NCBI RefSeq assembly: GCF_004011505.1
Contig: NZ_SAUN01000001.1
Location: 3,720,001-3,784,000 of the forward strand
Direction of reading: 5' to 3'
Length of the DNA stretch: 64,000 nt
Origin: Nonomuraea polychroma
GTDB lineage: Bacteria; Actinomycetota; Actinomycetes; Streptosporangiales; Streptosporangiaceae
Positions 51,715 through 59,633 of this stretch are shown here, one piece after another; within the stretch, counting starts at the first letter, position 1, and each line of letters opens with the position of its first letter. Position numbers and translations under genes: made by a program. The notes beneath the pieces were generated by a model, which saw only the letters and a list, made by a program, of their open reading frames with translations, made no database searches and was not told the origin of the DNA.

Positions 51715-51799
51715 TCCTGCACTGCGCTGCTGGGCCGTTGCACTGCATCTCGGCCAGGTCATCGCGGGCCTGCCCCCTACAGGCGCGCCGGTGATCCGA

Positions 51800-52192
51800 T
51801 CAGGATGTCGCACGTCTGGGACCGCTCTGTTCCTGGGACTCCTCGATGAGGGGATGCTCCTCACCCCACACCAGCATGGCGTACAGGATGCCGCTGAGGC
51901 TCTGGCCCTGTTCTGTGAGCTCGTAGACGACTCGGGGCGGCACCTCCGCGTACACGGTGCGAGTGAGGATCTGCTGGTTCTCCAGCATCCGTAGCCGCTC
52001 GGTGAGCGTCTTGGCGCTGGGGTCGCCCAGTGCCGAGCGCAGTTCGCCGAACCGCTTGGAGCCGGTCAGCAACTCACGGATGATCAGCGTGGACCACTTG
52101 CCGTCGAGGACCTTGAGCGTCCGCTCGACGCCGCACCCGCGCAGGGACGCCGTGGCCAGGCGGGCGGCGATGTCCACCCCGTTAGTTCCCAT
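51800..52192 (-). CDS. HxlR-family transcriptional regulator
   Basis: A 130-residue regulator with the HxlR pattern: a cysteine near the N-terminus (GCGVERTLKVLDGKWSTLIIRELLTGSKRFGELRSAL), SAKTLTERLRMLENQQILTRTVYAEVPPRVVYELTEQGQSL. HxlR/YodB-type proteins with this cysteine sense quinones, diamide or other electrophiles; here the cysteine precedes the ERTL helix. ATG 52192 lies in an operator-like dyad. It is divergent from an NmrA-like reductase gene, as is usual for this pair. Confidence 0.88.
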   Translation of the reverse strand: MGTNGVDIAARLATASLRGCGVERTLKVLDGKWSTLIIRELLTGSKRFGELRSALGDPSAKTLTERLRMLENQQILTRTVYAEVPPRVVYELTEQGQSLSGILYAMLVWGEEHPLIEESQEQSGPRRATS

Positions 52193-52202
52193 TGGGAAAC
52201 TA
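52183..52202. promoter_or_regulatory. HxlR operator-like dyad
   Basis: TAGTTCCCATTGGGAAACTA, an imperfect palindrome covering the HxlR start codon. A related TAGTTTC half lies nearby at 52231-52238 on the opposite strand. It suggests autoregulation and control of the divergent NmrA-like gene. Confidence 0.55.
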
Positions 52203-52250
52203 TATTCCGTTGTAGGTACTACTTTCCTGTTGAAACTAATGTGCCGGTTC

Positions 52251-53120
52251 ATGAACACATCCATCGTTGTCGTCCATGGAGCGACCGGCACCCAGGGAGC
52301 CCCCGTCGTCCGGCGGCTGCTCTCCGCGGGCCACCGCGTCCGCGCCGCGGTCCGCGACACCTCCACGGCTGACCTGCCCACGGGCGCCGAACCCGTCTTC
52401 GCCGACCTGTCCGTGCCCGAGTCCCTGACACACGCCTACGCCGGGGCCGATGCGGTCATCGTGCAACTGCCGCTGGTCTTCGCCGCCGATGCGGCCGTGC
52501 CGCAGGCCGAGGCGGTACTCGCCGCGCTCAAGGGCGGTGCGGTGCCCAGAGCGGTGCTCAACACCGGCGGCCCGACGCCCAGCGCGCCCACCGGCGTGCC
52601 CTTCGTGGACGCCCGGGTCCTGCTGGCCACCGAGCTGCCGGGCGTCGTGGACACGGCAACCGTCCTCGCGCCGGCGTTCACGTACATGGAGAATCTGGCG
52701 GCCCCCTGGTCGCTCCCACGCGTGGCCGCAGGTGAGGCCGCCTACCCGCTGCCGGCAGAGCTTCCGGTGCCCTGGCTGGCGCTCGACGACCTGGCCGACG
52801 TCGTCGCCGGGCTCGTCACCGACCCCGCCCCACCGCCGGTGCGGATCGCAGCCGGCCCCCAGTCCCTGACCGGCCACCAGGTCGCCGCGGAACTCGCCGC
52901 GGCGCTGGGCCGCGAGGTGCGGTGGCGGACGGTCGAGCCGGAGGAGTATGAGCGGATGCTGGCCCCGTTCACCGGTGCCGAGACAGCCGCGGGCATCGCC
53001 GCCGCCTATACCCCGCCCCCGCCGGGAACACCGCCGCCTCCGGCGCCGGACCCAGCGGTGATCGCGACCGGGACGACGACCCTGCGCGAATGGGCCACGC
53101 GGCAGGACTGGCATCTCTGA
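52251..53120 (+). CDS. NmrA-like NAD(P)-binding protein
   Basis: A 289-residue atypical short-chain dehydrogenase. The dinucleotide motif is VVVHGATGTQGAPVVRRLLSAGHRVRAAVRD at residues 5-35, and VIVQLPLVF, NTGGPTPS and YMENLAAPWS follow the NmrA/QOR2 pattern. The usual catalytic YxxxK is not evident, so it may be a redox sensor or a quinone reductase like QOR2. It pairs with the divergent HxlR gene. No ribosome site is obvious; a leaderless start is possible. Confidence 0.85.
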   Translation: MNTSIVVVHGATGTQGAPVVRRLLSAGHRVRAAVRDTSTADLPTGAEPVFADLSVPESLTHAYAGADAVIVQLPLVFAADAAVPQAEAVLAALKGGAVPRAVLNTGGPTPSAPTGVPFVDARVLLATELPGVVDTATVLAPAFTYMENLAAPWSLPRVAAGEAAYPLPAELPVPWLALDDLADVVAGLVTDPAPPPVRIAAGPQSLTGHQVAAELAAALGREVRWRTVEPEEYERMLAPFTGAETAAGIAAAYTPPPPGTPPPPAPDPAVIATGTTTLREWATRQDWHL

Positions 53121-53819
53121 GTCCCGGACAACAGCTCCTGCGCACGTGAGGCCCTGCTGAAATGCGACACGGAATCCGTGCTCGCACGGTGAGTCGGTCT
53201 TGCGCGATGGTGGCGTACGGACCACAGGTGGGCCCGCGCGCCGCAGGAGCGCGTCGGGGCATGTCCACCGCATTGCGGCCTCGCGTTCCGCCTGCCCGAG
53301 GGTCTACCCGATCTGACACCGCGCTGCCGAGGCGATCCGCCTGCGGGAGGCCGTGGCCGCGTTCAGCCGCTCTCGAGGGTCGCGCCTGAGTGTGGTGGGG
53401 GTCCGGCCAGTCAGGTCGCGGTCTGCGGTTGACCATTCTCAGCGCCAACGGCTGTTCCTGGGTTCCTCGGCCCCGGGTCTGCGGCCGGATCGGCGATGCG
53501 CTCTGGAGGGCGGCGATCGGCTTCGACGAGGTCGATGCCCTGGTGCTGCACCTGTCCACCGCCGCGCTGATCTGCTGCGCGTGCCTGTCCGGCATGAGGC
53601 CCGAGGAGGTCTTGGCGCCGAGGAACACCACGGCAAAGTAGGGCGTCGCCGCAGGCCGCAGCGGGTGACGGCTGCGATGCCCAACGCAGGGTTTCGGCCC
53701 GGGCGTTCGGGGATGGGCCCGGCGCTCGCCGCCCCGATAACGACGGCGGCTCGCTTCCGCAGGTCGCGTTGTTGGCCAATGGCCCTTATGTCAAGCCGTC
53801 CGCGAACTTGCGGTTACTC
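53121..53819. other. Region with only gene remnants
   Basis: No intact gene is seen in these 700 bases. A recombinase-like fragment at 53450-53641 is listed separately. The remainder has short overlapping open frames with no conserved motif. Confidence 0.4.
53450..53641 (+). pseudogene. Tyrosine recombinase/integrase fragment
   Basis: A plus-strand frame reads IGFDEVDALVLHLSTAALICCACLSGMRPEEVLAPR. It resembles the start of the catalytic domain of actinobacterial integrases, in which SGMRxGEVLALR carries the first catalytic arginine. The glycine after P is changed and the frame stops soon after, so the rest of the enzyme is gone. It suggests past integration of a mobile element here. Confidence 0.55.
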
Positions 53820-54749
53820 TCAGCTACTATGCGGCTGGTGACACGGACCCGAGCGGAGGGCCTGGTTGGCCAGCTCGTTGGCCGCTTCGACGGCGATGTC
53901 GACGGCTCGGGTCGCGAGTGGCGATTGGGTGCGTCCGGCGGGCCAGTACAGGTACCACGTGGAGGCGGGCGATGGTCGCAGTTGGTGGATGGTGAGCCGG
54001 TCGTCGGACCAGGCATCGGATCCGTGGAGGGCCAGCCATGGCAGCACCGCCGAGCCTATGCCCGCCCGCACCATCGACAAGATGGTTTCGTGGCCGGCGG
54101 TTCGAAACACGATCCGTGGCCGCGCGCCGTGGCTGGCGAGCGCCCGCTCCAACCATTTTTGGTGATGGGTGGGAGGCCAGGCGACCATGGGAGCATCGTC
54201 GAGCAGCTTGACCCGTACCGGGCCATCGGGGAATGCGCCGGTTCCGGCCACCAGAAGGTACGGCTCGTCGAGCAGCTCGACGTGCTCGACGTCGCCTTCG
54301 ATCCGGCCGTAGTGGAACAACAGGTCAAGCTCTCCGATCTGCGGATCCTCCGGTTCCACCTCGGACAGCCTGATGTCGCACCCGGGGTGCTCATCTAGCA
54401 GCCGGCGCACGACGGCCGGCAGGATGAGCCTGGTCGCGCCCTGGAAGGTGCCGATGTCGATCCGGCCGTTACCCGCCTTGAAGCGATCGACGGCGTCGGC
54501 CAGCGCCTCCGCCTTCGTGAGCAGATCGCGCCCGTGGGCCAAGACCACCTCGCCAAGGGGAGTGATCCGTACCGGCCTAGGACCGCCGGGCCGGTCAAAG
54601 ACGGCGCCACCGACGGCCTTCTCCAGCGCGGCGATCTGCTGGCTCACCGACGATTGGGTGTAGCCAAGCCGGCTCGCCGCTTGCCCGAACGTTCCTTCCT
54701 CGGCGATGGCGGCCATGGTCCTCAGGTGGCGCAGCTCGAGGTCAGCCAT
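53820..54749 (-). CDS. LysR-family transcriptional regulator
   Basis: A 309-residue LysR protein: N-terminal winged helix LELRHLRTMAAIAEEGTFGQAASRLGYTQSSVSQQIAALEKAVGGAVFDRPGG, then a substrate-binding fold with IDIGTFQGATRLILPAVVRRLLDEHPGCDIRLSEVE. ATG 54749 is chosen; an ATG at 54761 adds four residues. It is divergent from an MFS transporter and probably activates it on binding a small ligand. Confidence 0.9.
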   Translation of the reverse strand: MADLELRHLRTMAAIAEEGTFGQAASRLGYTQSSVSQQIAALEKAVGGAVFDRPGGPRPVRITPLGEVVLAHGRDLLTKAEALADAVDRFKAGNGRIDIGTFQGATRLILPAVVRRLLDEHPGCDIRLSEVEPEDPQIGELDLLFHYGRIEGDVEHVELLDEPYLLVAGTGAFPDGPVRVKLLDDAPMVAWPPTHHQKWLERALASHGARPRIVFRTAGHETILSMVRAGIGSAVLPWLALHGSDAWSDDRLTIHQLRPSPASTWYLYWPAGRTQSPLATRAVDIAVEAANELANQALRSGPCHQPHSS

Positions 54750-54768
54750 GACGTCAAGCATAGCCAAT

Positions 54769-54797
54769 AGCGATCGACTTGATCGGAAGTAATCGCT
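54769..54797. promoter_or_regulatory. Dyad in the LysR/MFS divergent region
   Basis: AGCGAT (54769-54774) and ATCGCT (54792-54797) form a 6-bp inverted repeat spaced by 17 bp, and several T-N11-A patterns overlap it. Spacing and position are compatible with LysR binding. The evidence is weak. Confidence 0.4.
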
Positions 54798-54833
54798 TTT
54801 CTTGATGTGCACGGCGATTCTAGGGTCGTTGAC

Positions 54834-56075
54834 ATGACGACCTGCAGCACATCCCTTCCGGACGCGACAGCGCTCGGCAAGCGACCATCCCGCCTGCGGC
54901 TGGACCTGCCCGACCTGGTCTGGGCCCTGGCGGCGACTCATTTCGTGAGTCGAGCCGGCGGAGTCGCGCAGTCGTTCCTCGTGCTCTATCTGACCCAGGA
55001 GCAGCAGCTGGCGCCGACGACCGCGGGTGCGGTGGTCGCGGCGGTCGGAGCCGGGGGCATCGGATCCCAGATGCTCGGCGGCTGGCTGGGCGACCGGATC
55101 GGCCGACGCCACACCATGCTGGTGGGGTTCTTGGGAACCGCTGTGACGCTTATTGCGCTCGGCTCGGCCGATACGGTGCCGGCGATCTGGGCGGCGGCAC
55201 TCGGTGTCGGGCTGATGGCGGACCTGTTCCGCCCGGTTGGGTCTGCTGTGGTGGCCGACCTCCATCCCAGGCAGCGGGTCCGGGCCTTCGGGTTGCTGTT
55301 CTGGGCGGCCAACCTCGGCTTCTCCGTCGCCACGGTCACCGCCGGGGTCCTGGCCCAGCATGGGTACGGACTCTTGTTCTGGATCAACGCCACGGCCGCG
55401 ATCATCGCGGCGCTGATCGTCTGGCGCCGGATTCCCGAGACCCGGCCGCCGACACCGAAACAGACCCGGCGAGCGCTGCTGCCAGTGCTCCTGCGCGACC
55501 GACCGATGATCGCCATGGTGTTGCTCTACGTCGCCTACTTCACCCTGTTCCTGCAGACGTTCGCGACGCTACCGCTGGTCATGACGGCAGATGGTCACGG
55601 CCCTGCGACGTACGGCGCGGTGCTGGCCCTGAACGGGATCCTCATCGTGGTAGGCCAACCACTGGCGGTACGGCTGCTCGCTGGTCGCGATCCCAGCGCG
55701 GTGCTGGCTGTTTCCATGCTCATGGTCGGTGCCGGCGCCGGTTTGACCGCCCTCGTAGAGAATGGTGCCGGCTATGCGGGATCGGTCCTGGTCTGGACTC
55801 TCGGCCAGATCGGCATCGCCGTCATGTTCGGCGCCACCTTCGCCGACCTCGCACCGGCAGACCTGCGCGGCAGGTACATGGGCGTCGCCTCCGCCACATG
55901 GAGTGTCGGTGCCGTGTTCGGCCCGCTGGTCGGCACCGTACTGCTCGACCATGCCGGACGAGAGGCCCTGGGAGCGGTGTGTGCGATCACCGGGGTCGCT
56001 CTCTTCGCCGGCCAGCAAGCGCTCGGTCCGGCGCTCCGCCGCCGAACCGCAGCGCAAGCAGACGGTCAGCCATGA
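54834..56075 (+). CDS. MFS transporter, DHA1-like (12 helices)
   Basis: A 413-residue exporter with about 12 hydrophobic helices. The loop 2-3 motif is GGWLGDRIGRRHTMLVGF, and the helix-5-like region FWAANLGFSVATVTAGVLAQHGYGLLFWINATAAI resembles the MDR/YebQ-type group. The C-terminus RRTAAQADGQP is hydrophilic. The start is taken at ATG 54834, where a TAGGGT box 6 bases upstream hints at a leaderless transcript. Its partner is the divergent LysR regulator. Confidence 0.89.
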   Translation: MTTCSTSLPDATALGKRPSRLRLDLPDLVWALAATHFVSRAGGVAQSFLVLYLTQEQQLAPTTAGAVVAAVGAGGIGSQMLGGWLGDRIGRRHTMLVGFLGTAVTLIALGSADTVPAIWAAALGVGLMADLFRPVGSAVVADLHPRQRVRAFGLLFWAANLGFSVATVTAGVLAQHGYGLLFWINATAAIIAALIVWRRIPETRPPTPKQTRRALLPVLLRDRPMIAMVLLYVAYFTLFLQTFATLPLVMTADGHGPATYGAVLALNGILIVVGQPLAVRLLAGRDPSAVLAVSMLMVGAGAGLTALVENGAGYAGSVLVWTLGQIGIAVMFGATFADLAPADLRGRYMGVASATWSVGAVFGPLVGTVLLDHAGREALGAVCAITGVALFAGQQALGPALRRRTAAQADGQP

Positions 56076-56429
56076 CAACGGCGACAGCGATGCCGCGTCG
56101 GCGATCATCCGAGGCAACGCCGACCTGTCACAGCTGTGCAGCATCGGGATGTCAGGGCCGCCGCAGAAGCGCGAAGGCGACGGCGCGCCGATCGCCCGCC
56201 GAGGCAGAACCGCCCGTCTGCCTTCTGATCGCCATCTTCGCCGACCGAACCGGCACCAACCCCACAGACTGATCACCCGTGGCACGAACCCGAGTGGGGC
56301 CACAGGCCTGATCTGCTGATCAATCCTTAGCGTTCAATTTCGCAGGAATACCGGCCAGACCCCGGAACCGCGTTCACGCCGGATTCCGTGCCAAATCTCT
56401 CTGAGCCCCTACTCACTAAGGAGCAGTAC
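56076..56429. other. Intergenic region, no gene recognised
   Basis: An open frame continues on the plus strand to 56319 but has no start, motif or family resemblance that I can see. The only clear element is the AAGGAG ribosome site at its right end for the next gene. Confidence 0.4.
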
Positions 56430-56939
56430 ATGGCAGAGTTCGAGCCGACTCCCGAGCCACTGTCCAGCCCGCGCGGCACACCCCTGACAGCGCTCAGCTG
56501 GGCGGACGTACAGACGCGCGTGGCCGAGGCGGACGACTTCCTGCTCGCAACCACCGACCCGGATGGGCGGCCGCACGTGGTGCCGGTGCTGGGTGTATGG
56601 CTCGAAGGAACGGTCTGTTTCGTCACCTTCCGGCAGGCTCGCAAGGCCCGCAACCTCGCGCGGAACAACGGCTGCGCGGTCACCGTGCCCGGTCATGATG
56701 TCGACTTGGTTCTCGAAGGCGCCGCCCGTCTCATGCGGAACGCCGCCCGACTACAGAAAGTTGCGGACCTGTTTCCGGCCAAGTATCCGTGGTGGCATCC
56801 GTTCGTCAGAGATGGCGAGTTCTACGATCCGGCCGACACCGGCCTCAATGATCCTCGGCACGTCTACGCGGTTGAGCCGGCACAGGTGTTCGCATTCGGC
56901 AAGGAGGAAGGGTTCAGCGCCACCCGCTGGCGCTTCTAG
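56430..56939 (+). CDS. Pyridoxamine-5'-phosphate-oxidase-family protein
   Basis: A 169-residue split-barrel flavin- or F420-binding protein: FLLATTDPDGRPHVVPVLGVWLEGTVCFVTFRQARKARNLARNNGCAVTVPGHDVDLVLEGAARLM, a typical PPOX fold. Later the sequence diverges from PdxH, so it is not expected to make pyridoxal phosphate. AAGGAG stands just before ATG 56430. It is followed after 143 bp by a second, smaller PPOX protein gene on the same strand. Confidence 0.85.
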   Translation: MAEFEPTPEPLSSPRGTPLTALSWADVQTRVAEADDFLLATTDPDGRPHVVPVLGVWLEGTVCFVTFRQARKARNLARNNGCAVTVPGHDVDLVLEGAARLMRNAARLQKVADLFPAKYPWWHPFVRDGEFYDPADTGLNDPRHVYAVEPAQVFAFGKEEGFSATRWRF

Positions 56940-57082
56940 ATGCTCCGACCGCACTTGGCCTCGCACCCCGTAGCCGCCGACGACTGGTGCTACGCGTGCG
57001 GGCCCGCGGCGGAACGGTCGTGACTGTCGCGAGCTCCGCCCACTCGTGGGAATCGCAAGATCGAACGAAAGGAAGCACACCA

Positions 57083-57505
57083 ATGACAACAATGACCGCC
57101 AACGAATGGCGATCCTTCGTCACAGCGGGAACAAGGCTTGCCCACATAGCCCTCACCCGCGCCGACGGGCGACCCCATGTCACCCCGGTCTGCTTCATCC
57201 TCGACGGCGATGAACTCGCCTTCGTCCTTTCGCCCGGGAGCGTCAAAGGCAAGAGCCTGGCCCGTGACCAGCGCATCGCAGTCTGCGTCAGCGATGAGCG
57301 GCAACCCTTCAGCTTCGTGACCATCGAAGGACATGCACGAACCTCTGCCGAGCCAGACCAGATCAAACGCATCGCCGCGGGCATCGCCGACCGCTACTAC
57401 CCCGATCAATCCGCAGAGGACGTCGCTGAATCATTCGTACAAGAAGGCTTCACCGCAGTTCGCATCAGCATCAGCAACGTCATCGCCCGATCGGGCCTCG
57501 GCTGA
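57083..57505 (+). CDS. PPOX-class F420-dependent oxidoreductase
   Basis: A 140-residue split-barrel protein. It starts with ANEWRSFVTAGTRLAHIALTRADGRPHVTPVCFILDGDELAFVLSPGSVKGKSLARDQRIAVCVSDERQPFSFVTIEGHA, which is characteristic of the F420-binding PPOX class in actinobacteria. Such enzymes reduce various substrates with F420H2 or bind the cofactor. GAAAGGA precedes ATG 57083. It may form a pair with the preceding PPOX-like gene. Confidence 0.88.
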   Translation: MTTMTANEWRSFVTAGTRLAHIALTRADGRPHVTPVCFILDGDELAFVLSPGSVKGKSLARDQRIAVCVSDERQPFSFVTIEGHARTSAEPDQIKRIAAGIADRYYPDQSAEDVAESFVQEGFTAVRISISNVIARSGLG

Positions 57506-57879
57506 CACCTCCCGTACCTGAGCCATGGGTGACAGGTGCCCACATCAACGAATCATCCCGATAGACGGACTGGAGAGATGACCAACTTCGACTCCCCCAA
57601 CTCCAGACCTGGCTCTCGGACCAATGAATTTCCAGGCCACGGCACTCCCGGAGGCTGCCGGGATAGTTGGATCAGCCGACGACGGCGCTAAACGCACGAC
57701 GTCCCGGCCCTGTAGACCACCCCGAGAGTGAGCCTTCGTCGTCGCCGCCGGCGCCGATGGCGCTGACCTCGGTGCACACCCAGGCCAGCGCGCTGCCCCT
57801 GCGGCACTGAGATGGACACGCCACGGGGCGGGCATGCTCACTCACCGACGGGGAGGAGAACGACAGCTGCTCGTCATGC
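57506..57879. other. Intergenic region, no gene recognised
   Basis: Short frames only. The base composition is somewhat lower in GC than the flanks at its left end. No motif or repeat stands out. Confidence 0.4.
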
Positions 57880-58065
57880 TCATCCGCGATGAGATCGACG
57901 AGGAGGAATACCGCCGGCGAGCGCCACCCACAGCGGGATGTGCAGCCACAGCGCGCCGTCCACCCAGGCCAGGTGTCGCACCGTTTCGGCCGCCACCACA
58001 GCGGCCGTGGCGAAGAACGGCCAGGCCTGGCACAGCCGGACCCAGACCACGATCGCCACGATCAC
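57880..58065 (-). pseudogene. Fragment of a small membrane protein
   Basis: The frame reads IVAIVVWVRLCQAWPFFATAAVVAAETVRHLAWVDGALWLHIPLWVALAGGI: two or three hydrophobic helices without a plausible beginning or end. The preceding MLFGRVLRDVASASS lies in another frame. It appears to be the core of a four-helix membrane protein that has lost its ends. The family is not identified. Confidence 0.5.
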
Positions 58066-58189
58066 CTGCTGGAAGCCGATGCGACGTCCCGCAGGACCCG
58101 CCCGAAGAGCATCGTGCGATGCGGGGCCTCAGCACGGCCGCGCGGGAACCGGTTGGTGGCCATGAGCGCCCTCCTCGCTCTGCTCCTCG

Positions 58190-58350
58190 GCACGACCGTA
58201 GACCGCGTCCAGCAAATCGCGGGCGAAGCGGCCGGGATCGTCCAGGCCCGCGGCCGCCAGGGTGTGAGGGCCGTCGGCCAGCAGGTGCGGGATCGCGGCG
58301 TGCATGGCCAGGGTGACGGTCAGGCGCTTTTCCTTGACCGGTGGCGCAGA
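58190..58350 (-). pseudogene. Possible C-terminal fragment of a TetR regulator
   Basis: A minus-strand stretch AAIPHLLADGPHTLAAAGLDDPGRFARDLLDAVYGRAEE resembles the last helices of some TetR ligand domains. No DNA-binding domain is present upstream; instead a P450 fragment lies on the other strand. Assignment is weak. Confidence 0.35.
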
Positions 58351-58367
58351 GAAGGTCTCACCGCTGG

Positions 58368-58507
58368 TGCGGATGGAGATGCGCATCGCCCTCCCGGCCC
58401 TGCTGCGGCGCTTCCCCGGCCTCGCCCTGGCCGACCCGGACGAGCAGGTCGACTTCCGGGTCTTCAGCGTCGTGTACGGCGTGAACTCACTGCAGGTGAC
58501 CTGGTGA
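58368..58507 (+). pseudogene. C-terminal remnant of a cytochrome P450
   Basis: The reading RMEMRIALPALLRRFPGLALADP ... VDFRVFSVVYGVNSLQVTW and a stop is the standard ending of bacterial P450s (ARxExxxALxxLLRRFPxLxLA ... GxxxLPVxW). The heme-binding cysteine loop and everything before it are missing, so only the last 45 or so residues remain. Confidence 0.75.
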
Positions 58508-58772
58508 GCGGACGGCCGCTGGGGGCTGATGCCGCCCCTTGACCACGAGCGGCCGCGGTCCTGGCGTCCGAGGAGATCGGGCCGGCGACGACGCTCGAGC
58601 CGATGACAGCGGTGCGCACCGACGATCCGTGGCAGGATTTGGAAATTTCGCGAGGACTGCAGCGAGGCCGTCCCGGTGTGACTGGCGCACCATTGACAGC
58701 ACCTTGTCACATTTCCCTATGTCCTATTGTCAATTAGATAGGCACGTTGAGCAGGACGGGGAGGTAGGGATC

Positions 58773-59462
58773 TTGGACATTTATCAGGCGGTCACGAGCC
58801 GTCGGGCGGTGCGCGGATTCACCGACCGGCCTGTCCCGCGGGAGGTGCTGGAGCGGGTGCTGTCCGCCGCGGCCTGGGCGCCGTCCGGATCGAACCTGCA
58901 ACCCTGGCACATCTACGTGCTGACCGGTGAGCCGCTGGCGGAGCTCAAAAGGCGCGCTGGCAAGCGCGTGGCCGCAGGCGATCCTTGGGACGAGCGGGAG
59001 TACGAGATGTACCCGTCCGCGCTGAAGTCCCCCTACCATGAGCGCCGATCCGCGTTCGGCAGGGAGCGCTACAGCGCACTCGGTGTTGCACGTGAGGACT
59101 GGGAAGCGCGCCAGAGGGCCGCTGCCGACAACTGGCAGTGTTTCGGCGCGCCCGCCGCCCTGTTCTGCTACATCGACCGCGACATGGGCCGGCCCCAATG
59201 GGCCGACCTCGGCATGTATCTGCAGACCGTCATGCTGCTGCTGCGCGCCGAAGGGCTGCACAGCTGCCCGCAGATGGCGTGGTCGGTCTATCGCAAGACC
59301 GTCGCGGAGGTCCTGTCACCGCCGGACGGGCTCATCCTCTTCTGTGGCATGTCCATCGGGTTCGAGGACGCCACGGTGCGTTACATCCGTACGGGCCGGG
59401 CGCCGCTCGACGAGACGGTCACGTTCGTCGAAGGTTCAGCACTGCCGTCGCACGTGGCGTGA
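58773..59462 (+). CDS. Nitroreductase-family oxidoreductase
   Basis: A 229-residue FMN-dependent nitroreductase: AVTSRRAVRGFTDRPVPREVLERVLSAAAWAPSGSNLQPWHIYVLTGE at the N-terminus, ADLGMYLQTVMLLLRAEGLHSCPQMAWSVYRKTV in the middle and LILFCGMSIGFED near the end. Reduction of nitro groups, quinones or enones with NAD(P)H is expected. A GGAGGT ribosome site points to the TTG at 58773. An in-frame ATG at 58719 sits in a TTGACA-type promoter region and is less likely. Confidence 0.86.
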   Translation: MDIYQAVTSRRAVRGFTDRPVPREVLERVLSAAAWAPSGSNLQPWHIYVLTGEPLAELKRRAGKRVAAGDPWDEREYEMYPSALKSPYHERRSAFGRERYSALGVAREDWEARQRAAADNWQCFGAPAALFCYIDRDMGRPQWADLGMYLQTVMLLLRAEGLHSCPQMAWSVYRKTVAEVLSPPDGLILFCGMSIGFEDATVRYIRTGRAPLDETVTFVEGSALPSHVA

Positions 59463-59633
59463 CGGGGGGTCTCCCGCCTGGTGTGGCTGTCGTCGTTCGG
59501 CGCCGGCCACACCTTCGACTGGTCCAGCACCGCGCAGTCACGGGGTCACGCAGTGGAGTGGATGTCACAAATCACGCCGCTACTCGGTCTTGCTTCTGTA
59601 ATGGCTATCGTCCGATGCGGCCAAAGGAGCACC

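Noticed and set aside
58129..58710. Minus-strand open frame of 193 codons as a complete TetR gene
   Set aside because: Its first two thirds have no HTH and lie opposite a clear P450 C-terminal remnant; only a short tail looks TetR-like.
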